Of a DNA stretch of 64,000 bases, positions 53,501-64,000 are shown piece after piece. Origin of the DNA: Bugula neritina (taxonomy: Eukaryota > Bryozoa > Gymnolaemata > Cheilostomatida > Bugulidae). The position numbers and the translations under genes are program-made. Numbering within the stretch: position 1 is the first letter of the stretch; every line of letters starts with the position of its first letter. The stretch covers positions 6,921,722-6,985,721 of the forward strand of contig OZ037766.1 of NCBI GenBank assembly GCA_964035545.1, in the 5' to 3' direction. The notes beneath the pieces are model-generated. The model did no database searches, was not told where the DNA came from, and was given only the letters and a program-made list of their open reading frames with translations.

Positions 53501-56500
53501 TTGAAAGGCTTGCTACTGTAGAGTCACAGTTACAGGTGACTCAGCAAAAGTTCACAACCCTGCAGACGGTACACAACTTAGTCGTAGGCAAGAATGAATC
53601 GTTGAAAAAAGAGTTGAGTAATGTTAACGGGAGACTGACTGTGGAAACTTCCAACACTGAAAAGCTGCGCCATCAGCTGACGCAGCAGCTGGAGAAATCT
53701 CGCAGGGAGTCACTGCAACTCTCAGAGGAAGTATCCTCTCTGCATTTGCGCATGGAGTCAGCGCAACAGGAAGTTGCTTTTTATCGGCAGCGCGAAGTTG
53801 AGCTGAGCTCTGAGCTGACTCAGCTGACTCAGGAAAGAAGTGATCTACAGGGTAAAGTGAACAGTCTCAACTCCGACATGGTGCACCACAAGGCCCAGTA
53901 CATGTCTCAGGTGCTGCGAGTTCAACAACTTGAAGCATCGAAGGCTGGCCTCGAATCACAGACTGAGGCGTTCAAACAGGACAGTTTGGAGTTGTTTAAG
54001 CAACTTAACGAGGCGCGGCAGCAAAAGGATGATTTGCATCAGCAGTTGGAGTCTCTTCACAGTCAGCTCAATGAGTCTGTCAGCAACTGGAAGGATCAAG
54101 TGAAGCAGCAAGAAACTGAATTCAATCAGGTAAATCTCTCTGCGCTTGGAACTGGTGGCTATAAATATATACATGTTTCAGTATGCTCAATGGTGTGTAG
54201 AATATGTCACAGCATGTTACGTCCGCAATATGGCTGTCAAGTATTTTCATGTAATGATGAGTGCTGGAATTTAATGCCACTGGATAAAAAAGCTTTCATT
54301 TCCAATTGAATTATGAGAACTAAATTTATCTGTGATTAATATGAAACTTTCAAGTTGTATCAGTTTTGGTGAAGCTGTTTTCTATATAGCATTATGTTGC
54401 CTGTTGGTGTAGATGCATTGGCTGTTAAACTATGCAATCTGAAATGTTTTGTCAAAGTAACTCGTGTGTTGGAGATACGATATTACATGTTGGTGGCAAG
54501 CAAAAATAATATTTTCTCCAGATAGATCCCCATAACATCACTTACATCTCTAATGTTTGTTACTTTTTGCGAAATTTTATTAGCTTTTCTTTAATGCTTT
54601 TATCTATTCAATTTACCATAAATTTACCCCAACTTCACCCTTGATAGGTTTTTATGCACAAAAATACCATTAAATTTATTTTATAAAATAATGTTGTTCA
54701 CTGATAACTCCCGACTCCTCATCATGTTTGTAGAGTAAGGCAGAGCTGGAGAGGAAACTCTCCGTGGAGCAGACAACTTCTTCTACATATAAGTCAGAGC
54801 TGGATAAACTAGGTCACGAAGTTAACACTCTACGGCAGCAGGTGAAGTCGGCAGCAGACGTGGCAGAGAGCAGGAAACAGGAGATGAATGATGTCATCCG
54901 AACAGCTAAACTAGATGCCAGCTCAGGAGACGTTTTAGAGCAGCTCAACTCTAAGTTGAAGTCTCTTCAACAGCAGGTCTGATTATTTGATTTATTAGCT
55001 CTCTCTATTAATATGTTATGTATTATTTTTTCTAGTCATATATTATTATATTTTTCTATTGATATATTATTATATTACTTTCTTTCTCTCTAGTCATATA
55101 TGCATTATATTACTCACTCTATTATTATATTATTGTTCTCAATTGAACAGGTTAATAAGAAATCCGTACAACGTGTATATTTTACATTAAAAGAATTGAG
55201 TATAAAACAGCAAAACTACTCAAGAAAGCGCCATTCAATCTCCGACATTGCATTCAAGGGACCTTTGCCCTTTTATATTATGGAATTTATTTTCTGATAC
55301 ACACATGTGTATATGCCAAGTGAATCTGGTCAATTTCAGGCTTGATGAGAGGTCTTGTTAGGAAGTTTCTATGGTTTTCATTCAGTGTCAAGAAAATGTC
55401 ACAACTCCTGTGATCCTCTTTTCGATGTTATTCTCATCTGTCCTTTGAAAAACATTTTAAATTTTGTAGAATGCAGAATACAGGTTCACCACTACACACT
55501 TTAGATCAGAGAACAGCCAGTTACAGCTGCGAGTAAATCAGCTGGAAGAGTTGAACAGAGCTACGGAACAGAGGAATGCAATACTTCAGAAAGTGTGTAG
55601 TTCGTCTCTCTGTGTGTGCTGTAACATATTGAATAACACGTGTGTGCCATACATTTGGGTTTATGTTCACACTTTGTATGGCTACAGTGTGTTTGTGTAT
55701 ATTTTAGGAGTTGTCTACTGTCCAGGCTAGTCTAGACGACAGTTACAGCTCTGCCGATGCTCAGTTAAACCTGTTAGACCTGAGCTCATCTGACCTCATG
55801 TCTCTCAACGACACCTCTGAGCTGCGTAACTACATACTGGCCGCCAAACGGCAGTTAGAGATGATGCAAAGTAAACGAGCCAAAACTAATATAGGTAAGT
55901 TAACTGGTATCCATTTGTTGTACTAGTTATTTGCCACATGTTTTCAATAAGTGCTAGAAACATGAGATTTGTGAGATAGTTCTACCCAGCATTCAGCTTC
56001 ACTATTTTTTATGTAGAATATAGTCGGAAGATTGCAGAAATGGAGACACTAGTGAAGGGCAGAAGTGCCTCTTCTAGTGACGTCCCCTCAACTTCCGATA
56101 CAGATAGTAAGAAACCTCAGTCTATTAGTGGCAGTGACTACATGTCCTCAACAACTGATTTTGTTAAGCTGCCGCCTAAACTAGACATGAGCAGCTCTTA
56201 CTCCTCTGCTGCCGTGGCCGCTGACTTAGTCCAACAAAGCCTGACAGGAAATTTATCGGGCGTGGGACCCCTTGGTGTTGTTTCTGTCTCGCCTGAAGGT
56301 AAACCGGTTACTCCAGTGTCACTCAGCAATCTCTCTCCTATCAGCAGGGCTAGCTCCGGGGAGGAAGTGAAGCTGGATGATACTCTCTCTTACAAGCCTG
56401 TCTTACAGTCAAATGTCCAATTGAGCTCTCCCTATCTCAGCTCACAGTATGCTTCTTCCCATGATAGACTAAGTTCTGAGATGAATAGAGACTACCGGCT

Positions 56501-59500
56501 GCCACGGGGTGCTGGCAGACAGACCCTATATGAAGATCTGAGTGACATAGAACTCCCCGGCCTACCTGACTTACCTGATAGTCTCTCTCGCAAGGTCCAC
56601 TCCCTCACCAACCGCACCGATACAAGCACACCTACGCACAATCTTTCCCCAAATAATTCTAAAAATAATTTTCATGGCTCAAAATTGCTTTCTAGTTCAG
56701 GCAAGCGTGAGTCTGGTAATGTCAAAATGTCCGCCATTGAGTCAGAAAACGCTGCGTTGAGAGCTGAGCTGGAGTTCATCAACACCGATAGAACATCTTT
56801 ACATAAGGTTAGCATCTGACGTGTAATGACATATAATATGAAGTTAGTTGCAGAATACTGATATGTCTGCATAATTCTGCATTGTATATCTCGTCTTGTC
56901 GTAGTGGCAGTGAATAATCTTGTGATGAGCACATTTTTAGTTTGTACTCTTCATTCTCCTCATTCTTGAGATAATTTATTCCCAACTTGATTAAGTTCTA
57001 TTTTCAGTGCAAAATATTTAGAGCCGATATAAATTCTCAAAATATTTACATGTTATACTTTTTGTTGACAGCATATGGAGCATCATATTAGTGAACATGA
57101 TGCTCTTAACGAGACTTTAGATGAGCTAGAGAGGTCATTGGAAGAAGTGTACGACTCTAATAAACTGCTTAAGGATACTCTCGGAGACTGCAATGAGTTT
57201 ATACAGACCAACATTCTACACAGTAACACTTCAAGGTTGGTTGTTTGATAGTGAAATGTTTACTGGATATTGAAGATGGTCTAAAATCTAAATAGAGTGC
57301 TAGTAGTGGATCTTGTAAAAGGGCAGTCATGAAGCTATCGTAATGATAAGTGACATCTTTATTTTGTGTTGACACGCATAATTTGTATGCCTCTTTTTTC
57401 AAAATGCTCCTGTGTTAAACCAAATAGTATGTAATAAAAATGTAATTTATTTGTTTGTGATTTTATTTTTTACCTTCTAGAATGTGCTTTTATCAAATCT
57501 GTAATCTGTCTCAAAATATTTCCTGTTTTCTTTTAAGATTTTTTGACCAAATGCTAAAATTTTTTCATGCAAATTGTTCAACCCAATTGTTTCTATAAGT
57601 TTTAGAAGTGCTACATAATTGATTCGTTGTTTGATTAGATTTCACCGAGGACAAAAACTATCTCAATCAACTTCTGCTCGATCAAGAAGTGTGATGGATA
57701 TTTCCAGGCCACGCAGTGTGGCATCTGGTGTGAGACCACACAGTGTAGCACCTGTTGTACAGCCTCATCATATGACCTCAGTTGTCAGACCACACAGTGT
57801 GACACCTCATCACATGACCTCCTCCGCCAGACCACACAGTGTGACACCTCACCATATGACCTCCTCCGCCAGACCACACAGTGCGACATCTACCACAAGG
57901 TCACACAACTCCAGTCATAGAGCTAGGCCTCACAGCACCACTCCCTCACATCGAGGTATGCAGTTTGATGGCTTAATTGATCATATTCTTTTTTAAGATA
58001 GTTGTCTAGTACCGCATGTCTCCTATAAATCATACTCAATTATTTGAAATAAGATCTTACACACAGTGTATATTTTAGGCCACGCATTTTGCACATTATT
58101 TCATCGGCCCACTTTTAAGAAACCTGTGATGTCCGACGCCTCAACTATCAGTTGTATGCTTGTAGCGACTCCATTTAGTGTGACATTTGGTAGTAATGAG
58201 ATGAACACTTACTACGAGAATGAAGAGAAGGCGGGCTGGTCCGCCCAGAGCGACATGAACTTGACCTCATCCTCAGAATTCAATAAGTTGCAGCAGACAA
58301 ACGTCTCTAACTATGACTGCTTGTTGAACAGCGACACCAACACCAAGTCCCCGTCTAGACGCCCACCGTCTGCCTCTAAGGCTACAGATCTTAATCATAT
58401 CATCCAGCATTCTCTTAACAGACTCAATCAGGTTTCTTCTAGCTTCTTGTTTAACCACATCTTCTTCTTGTTATTCAATCTCTACCCAGCTTTTTTAAAT
58501 TTGACCAAAAGCAGTATAAATCAATATCATACATAGAAGTATTGATTGTTGATATTATTGTATTATTGCTCTTCAATATTTAGATATTTATGTTGGTACT
58601 CCCTGTGTGATTGCATTACATGCAGTAATCTATGCAAGGCATGTGGAGCTAGGTCATCATTTTGGAGTGTCAATTTAATACCAACATTGCCCATTTTTCG
58701 TAGTCGGTAGTCAATATTAATTTCATCATATGTATTGTTTCAGATTAATTCGGATACAGAAATTAGCAGCCATGTTACGTCTGTACCTTCAAGGACCTCT
58801 AAATACTCCAGCTCTGCAGGTAACTTGTCTTTGAATGTTCACTAGCAAGTTTAAAGTAAATCCCCTCCTTAGTGAATAGTATTACATAGATAGAACCCCT
58901 GAATGGTATTATTCTAGAGGTATAAGTGAAACTTGAGCAGCATCTTGTTTTGAAACTAATTTCTTTGTTCAATTAAAAGTTTTAGCACCTAATTTGCTCA
59001 AGCTTCTAGAATGAAATCAGTTTTATAACCCTATAGATTTTGGTGATTAGTTTCACTGTTTATTGGGATTTGTGTTTTCCTGTTGAAGAAATGTTTAGTT
59101 CATTAGAATTTATGTACTAAGTTTAGCCCTTTCTATTAGTGCCTGTCCTTCATCTCATTCATAACATGTTGATTGTAGACTACATATAAGCACGCAGGTA
59201 AACTATGTATTTTGATTTTGTGTGTGCACACTGTTTGAAATCACTTAACCAAACCTTATATTATTTAATTCTATTGTTGTAAGTAACATTTTGATAACTA
59301 ATTGTGTGTCAGATTTATTAGCTACTTTTGCTGTCACATTCTGTACAGTTTTCTTCTCCTTGAGTTTACTGGTGGCAACAATTGTGTACATCTTGTTACT
59401 ATTTCCAAATTATCTATTGATTATTTGTGTTTGTGAATACGTATTACCTTGTTGTATAATAGGTTTTAGCAGAATGCATTGTAAGATGCTGATTAAACTA

Positions 59501-59986
59501 CTATTTTATTAATTTTCCACTGAATTTTTGTTAATTTCAGATGAAACTGATTCTGAAGATGAAAAGTATATTACAGCGAATCAGCATACTCCATTGTGGC
59601 ACTCAGCCAATCACCATACTCATGTATCACACTCAGCCAATCAGCATGCTCCTGTATCACATTTAGCCAATCAGCATACACCTGTATTACATTTAGCCAA
59701 TCAGCATACTTCTAGTAGCCCATTCTCTAAAGGGGACAGCTTTTATACACCAGAAAGAACTCCCAACCGCTCAGCAATGTTAATAGAGAAACTTAAAGGC
59801 TCTTATCAGCCCAAGACTATTGAAAATAGCTTTAAATCTTTCAGAGATTCTAGTTTCCAGTCTGGAGCTGGTAGTCCACTAAACAGTTCCACATCTAAGG
59901 CTAAGTACAATGATGGAGGCCCTGGGCCAGATGAAATAAAGGCTGTTTTACCAGAGCCAAACCGTTGCAAGTTTTCTGATGTTTAG
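35538..59986 (+). CDS. Large CH-like/coiled-coil protein, 24 exons, about 1,963 aa (not recognised by name)
   Basis: Exons: 35538-35561, 36025-36144, 38628-38751, 40600-40714, 41078-41144, 43598-43671, 44321-44513 (or to 44522), 45981-46082, 46810-47167, 48996-49185, 49663-49814, 50269-50498, 51777-51926, 52351-52539, 53026-54129, 54734-54976, 55470-55592, 55708-55894, 56017-56807, 57072-57235, 57639-57955, 58079-58431, 58744-58819, 59541-59986. All phases agree. Residues 9-190 look like a degenerate tandem calponin-homology pair: YKEWVNSILCECG, then KLLLRWCSELLGG, then EAERRLGVSSNLI and NLAVTVYISLL, which resembles the end of filamin-type CH2. Residues 190-500 are Ser-rich. Residues about 507-1186 are mostly coiled coil. 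The rest is Ser/Pro/His-rich low complexity with short repeats, ending DEIKAVLPEPNRCKFSDV. A cytoskeletal or centrosomal scaffold is an inference. Large introns (36145-38627, 41145-43597) show no other genes. Confidence 0.82.
43215..43385 (-). repeat. tRNA-derived SINE-like copy (minus) in CH-gene intron 5
   Basis: The reverse complement has the B-box gggttcgaaccccag, then ggtcattggtgatgttag, then agcatccagtaataatt, and the tail ggggttttctcacagggatg with cgactataaacttgcatgag. The A-box part is lost or diverged. Confidence 0.8.
47560..47942. repeat. 22-bp minisatellite, about 17 units, CH-gene intron 9
   Basis: The unit is close to tgtgctgtag tgtatggcgcag, with variants at two positions (tgta for tgtg; catag, cacag or tgcag for cgcag). 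Because 22 is not a multiple of 3, all frames stay open and produce minus-strand frames of Thr/Tyr/His-rich sequence that are artefacts. Confidence 0.95.
48718..48935 (+). repeat. tRNA-derived SINE-like copy, best preserved, in CH-gene intron 9
   Basis: A-box-like tggtctaggggttaaagc; B-box gggttcgaaccccgac; body ggccattggtgatgttagga and catccagtcataattgctcc; tail tttctcacagggatagcgac and ataaacttgcgtgag. The head looks like a tRNA gene but lacks a paired acceptor stem. Confidence 0.85.
49811..50250. repeat. 22-bp minisatellite, about 20 units, containing copies of the splice donor
   Basis: The array occupies nearly all of intron 11 (49815-50268). Its unit attggtgggtagttagtag plus tat contains ATTG|GTGGGT, the same ten bases found at the true exon 11 donor (exon ends at 49814). 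Confidence 0.95.
50505..50627. repeat. Short tandem repeat (about 34-36 bp unit, 3-4 copies) in CH-gene intron 12
   Basis: Copies share cagtgtactgactgttagta followed by a gctant-type spacer. The array begins a few bases after the exon 12 donor at 50499. Confidence 0.8.
51255..51776. repeat. 21-bp minisatellite, nearly 25 units, running into the exon 13 acceptor
   Basis: The unit aactctgaactactctatac plus t repeats 24 times, then a truncated 18-base unit ends ctactgcag, and that AG is the exon 13 acceptor (exon starts at 51777). Few substitutions separate the units. The frame joined to exon 13 reads as repeated NSELLYT. Confidence 0.95.
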
Positions 59987-61634
59987 TATTCCAAAACTCT
60001 ATGCCATTCTGTACATAGTGTTTTATATATAAATATAAAGTTGTTCTTGCTCTAATTTATGTTATTTATTATTGTAGCTCATTAGTCTCGATGTTTTAAC
60101 CCAAAATCCTATATTATTTTATTAAATATATTATGTTATTTATTCTTATAGAGGGTATTATTATAGTAAAACGTATAGCTTTATAAAATACTTTTTCTGC
60201 TAAACTCAGCCAGCCTATGAAAAAATTGTTTATTTGTTTTCACTGCAAGTTATAGAAGTAACAGCTCCTAGAGCTTATATATTAATTTATTTAAAATTAA
60301 TTTAGAAAAAGTTGTTTAAATAATATATACATGTTGCAGTGTGGTATAGTCATAAATATATAGTCTGTAGTACTTTTCTTCTTTTGTGTTTTTGGTGCTT
60401 TTTATATGTTCTGGTGTGAATAAGATGTAGCTGAAGTGAGTTCAAAGTTTAGTGCAAGCAATTTCTGAATTTACTATTGGTAGTATAAATATAAATTAAA
60501 TTTATAAAGCAAATATATGCTGTATTATATTCAGTTGAACAAAAATATAGTTGACTAATATCTGCATATAAATTGCTTCAAAATTTATATTTCATAAAAA
60601 TATTTTGCACTAATGTGTTTTAGATTTGAAACAAAATGCTGCAATTTTTGTTTTACTACCCTTTAGAGAAATGAACAGCATACAAAAATCATGTGTTATA
60701 TAGACAAATATAATATTTTTATAAAAAAGCTATCAAGTTATAACATACAATCCAATCATCATTGCTGAGATTACAGGCATATATCATTAGCTCAATAATA
60801 TGCATCAGCCGTACAGAAATGTTCGAAGGCTCATTGTAAGTAGTCGCAGGCTTGAACATATCTTTGAAGTTGTCATATCACCCTAACAAGGCTACCCTTC
60901 CTCATAAGTTACGCTGTATAGTTTACACAACTTGTCAGCAAATTTAATTGACTTTAAATTGAACTATTGGCAAGAAAATTTGCCAATTTACCAATACAAT
61001 TACCAAGTACTGAAATTGATATTAAAATGCTATGAAAGTTATGAATTTTATGAGATACATGTTACATTCCCTCCTAATGTGAAGTATATACATGTACACA
61101 CTGTATGTACCCCTATATAATAATTCAAGCCATGCGGATAGTGTAAACTGGTTAACACTATAAATATTACCAGCTCTGTAACATTATTGGGCCACTGACC
61201 ATATGGGATGTATTAATGCAAGTGAGATCAAGATAATCAGATCTGCATTAGCCCAAATCTTGCTGGTAAGCTCATTAGGGCTGGCATATAGTGCCCTTCC
61301 TAAAGTATTCTATCAGATCTTCCAGACTCTCAGTTTTGTTTTGACTTCTGTACTAGTACTTATTACACTACGAAAATACTTACTATACACACAACAAGGC
61401 AGCTGCGTGTTTAGTTACTTAGCTGCTGTCGGGCAAATTTGAATCAGAACTTAAGACAAGAGCTTGCTTGTACGTTCAAGTTGACACACACTGCACTGGA
61501 AATAACCCAAATTCCTTTGATTAGTCAATCAGCTACAAGCAAATTAATTTGAGAGGAAAGATCATTGCTGACACAGTACGTTACTTGAAACACTTGATTC
61601 TAGTCACTGATACTGATAGGATAGTAAACTTAAG
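59987..61634. other. Intergenic region after the CH/coiled-coil gene
   Basis: AT-rich sequence with no supported gene. ATTAAA at 60121-60126 is a possible poly(A) signal for the upstream gene, about 135 bases past its stop. A hydrophobic 79-codon frame at 61203-61442 has no splice or family support. Confidence 0.45.
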
Positions 61635-63458
61635 ATGTTGTACGTGAATCTCCAGCTTGTCGTACTTTCCCTGGTGATTGCTTCTTCAAATTCTCTGTTC
61701 AGGGGGTAAGTGCATTATTTACTTTAACTGTTTTCTTTAGCAGGCACAGCTATTTGGTCATTGAAACAGTTGCTAAATTTTAGGCTTACTATTAAAATAC
61801 CATAATGAGATCAACTGAGACCACTTTTGAATATGTCACAGTAGTATCTTTTTTGTAAATCAATCTATAATTTAGTTTCCATCTTATGACTTATTCCATT
61901 CAAACTAAATATTCTGGTTAAAAGAAAAATTGAAATGTTTATATCTTTGTTAGGTTAGATGCTGTAAAAACTTGATGAACCACATTTACTTTATAAACAC
62001 AAATTTTCAGCTCTACTGTAAATCAGTACCAATTAACTTAAGGCGATAACCACTGAACTGAAACTATAGCATTATAGTTCAATGGCTATAACATTCAATT
62101 ATATTAGTGCTGCTTATATTATACATAAATGTTTACACTACTTATGTAATATTATATGTAGCTCAGTTAGACAAGAGCATAGTCCTAATATGCCTGTACG
62201 TCTATGAAAAACAAGCAATTTTGAAAGCTGGACATCTACATGAAAATTTATATATTTTTGGGATAAATATATTCATATACAAATTTTACATGTAAGCTAG
62301 TACTAACATATTTAAAGTTAATTAAAGATAAAATCTAAATTATACCCTTCATTATTACAATATTCTTCTGCAGGTGAAGTTTTTCTTTAGACATATGTTT
62401 TATTAAAATACGAGTCAAAAAGTCTTAATGCCAATGAAACAATAAGAAAAGTCATCACTTTGTGAAGCTTACTAAAATAATTTCTTGTTGAACCGCATTC
62501 TTAGAGACCGACTCTTAGAATATGTGGCTTTTAATCAATTTAATTTCTGAATAATACTTCCTTGCAAGAAAATATAATACACAAACAATCCAAGTTGATA
62601 TTGGTTTCACTTTAATAATATGCACGAATCATACAACAAGCATAATCAGCATAATAATAAAAAGTCAATACATTTTTCATGCCACTAATTTTTGTATAGG
62701 TGATTTAAATTAACTTTCATTTAATTCAAAATGTAGTTGTATTTCAGCTTTCTAAATATTATAATTGAACTTCTTAAAAAATGATCAAGTTCAACGGTAT
62801 GCATGTAAAGTTTTGAACCTTTAAGAAATGATCTACAATGCAGAAAATAGCAATGACGCATAGTTGAGTTAGAATTGACTTACTATAGCAGTGTAGATAC
62901 AACAATGTAAAAAGTTGACAGCTTGCTTTAGTTAACTACACATGGTAGGTTGTGTGACAATAATTGGCATGCTTTATTGTTATAGCCGTCATTGCCAAAA
63001 AATTTTATATGAACAAATTCACGGCTAAGCAAATTAATAACCATAATATACCAGATGGCTTGTAATAAAGTTACACTAGCATTTTTATAGCTATATAAAC
63101 CAAGTATAATATACAGAGCTTCCTGCAGCTGTATTCTTTGTATTATTTGTATACATCACAAATATCTAGCATACATTCGCGCCAAATAATATATTTCATG
63201 GTGTTAGCCTTTTCAAATAGGTTATTGTAAAGGTTCTGTTGGTATGAAATTATTATATGCTATATGTTATATTATAGCTTTACGTATAACAGTGTATAAT
63301 AAACATGAGAGTGTTTCTGTAAACATATAGATTTGTTTAATATTTCAGGCGTCTGAGGGGTCCAAATATCTGCTACAGTTATGATGTAGGTAGACACTGC
63401 TGTCCTGGCTTTGTGCAGATTAACAGCTTCTGTATCCCAAGTTCATCTGCACCTAAAG
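61635..63458 (+). CDS. Secreted Cys-rich protein (EMI/EGF-like), 5' part only; runs off the window
   Basis: Exon 1 (61635-61705) encodes a signal peptide, with LQLVVLSLVIASS as the hydrophobic core, and ends GG|GTAAG. Exon 2 (63349-63458) joins in phase and encodes GPNICYSYDVGRHCCPGF, then NSFCIPSSSAPK, before a GTATGA donor. A GPNxC start with a CCPGF motif and a following Cys resembles the end of an EMI domain leading into EGF repeats, as in multiple-EGF-domain proteins; this is a weak assignment from about 35 residues. No later exon was found before 64000, so the rest lies to the right. It would be an extracellular or membrane protein. Confidence 0.6.
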
Positions 63459-64000
63459 GTATGAAAATTTTACAGGCAATTTGTTTGAAAATAATATTCA
63501 ACTTTAAAAATTCAGAGCAATGCTGATATTGCATTTTAGTTGCAGTACAAGACTTATAATAACCAAACTTGAATTAATAAATTTCAAATTTATAAAAGTC
63601 TTATAAAAACTTTAAATTTCATATTAGAGATTTTCCTCCCATTGGCTCACTCCGTATTAAGAATATTTCAAATAGTCACTAGAAAGCTGTAAAGAATAAA
63701 TGTTTTATGAATTTTAATAGCATTTTTGTACAATAGTTGCACTTATTGAATATCTGTTTAGCAAGAATTAAGGTAGCCATTGACTTATTGAAAGAATGTA
63801 AGGCATTTCTTTTTAGATTAAATTAATACCAGTTAGATATATAATCTTACATGACTTGCATGCTATAGATGTTACCCATGTGTCTGCAGCTATAAGAAAT
63901 GTAGTGAGGCATGAAGTCTCGTAGAACAAAGCAAAGCTATTTCTTTGACAGCAAGTTAAATATCTCAATCAGTACATATATTATACTCATATAGTTTAGC
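63459..64000. other. Intron sequence to the right edge
   Basis: After the exon 2 donor at 63459 the remaining sequence is AT-rich, with no exon I can support. It is presumably intron of the Cys-rich secreted protein gene. Confidence 0.5.

Noticed and set aside
53274-54174. Minus-strand frames across the large coiled-coil exon
   Set aside because: They are shadows of the 1,104-bp exon 53026-54129 on the plus strand.
61203-61442. Hydrophobic 79-aa frame
   Set aside because: No recognisable family, no splice context and not linked in phase to neighbours; kept only as a note.

Overview
This window is nuclear DNA from an intron-rich, AT-rich animal. Introns follow GT-AG rules, most are hundreds of bases long or more, and coding exons are usually 40-370 bp. 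The gene set fits a bilaterian: PIH1D2, NKAPD1, AUP1, TAF1B, a secreted fibrinogen-related protein and a cysteine-rich (EMI/EGF-like) secreted protein. The style resembles a marine invertebrate, perhaps a lophotrochozoan, but the sequence alone does not settle the phylum. I found no bacterial, viral or organellar genes.

Layout. (1) 212-2002, minus: NKAPD1-like basic protein (4 exons). (2) 3543-5674, plus: PIH1D2 (4 coding exons), head-to-head with NKAPD1; as I recall, these two genes are also head-to-head neighbours in human. (3) 6592-9584, minus: short secreted fibrinogen-domain protein (6 exons). (4) 10086-14748, minus: AUP1, a lipid-droplet/ER ubiquitin-recruiting protein (12 exons), with Tyr where the acyltransferase His is expected. 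(5) 16877-24581, plus: TAF1B, a Pol I initiation factor (16 exons). (6) 25440-33354, minus: a single-pass membrane protein I cannot name, with a six-Cys ectodomain and a tyrosine-motif cytoplasmic tail (8 exons). (7) 35538-59986, plus: a protein of about 1,960 aa with degenerate calponin-homology-like N-terminus, long coiled coil and low-complexity tail (24 exons), not recognised by name. (8) 61635 to beyond the right edge, plus: start of a secreted Cys-rich protein.

Exon boundaries were worked out by hand; for genes 1-7 reading phase is compatible across every junction from Met to stop. That is the main support for the models, together with family similarity recalled from memory for genes 1-5. 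The genes form three divergent pairs (NKAPD1/PIH1D2, AUP1/TAF1B, receptor/CH protein). They do not form an operon or one pathway.

The non-coding part is rich in young-looking repeats: a 775-bp inverted-repeat element with palindromic modules and a possible 3-bp target duplication, five copies of one tRNA-derived SINE-like family, a perfect 49-bp palindrome, and many minisatellites. Gene 7 carries four tandem arrays within about 4.3 kb of introns. One array repeats the exon-intron donor sequence about 20 times. Another runs directly into a 3' splice site and is open and in frame with the next exon, encoding a 7-residue repeat. These splice-site arrays and the unnamed receptor are the most unusual items here.
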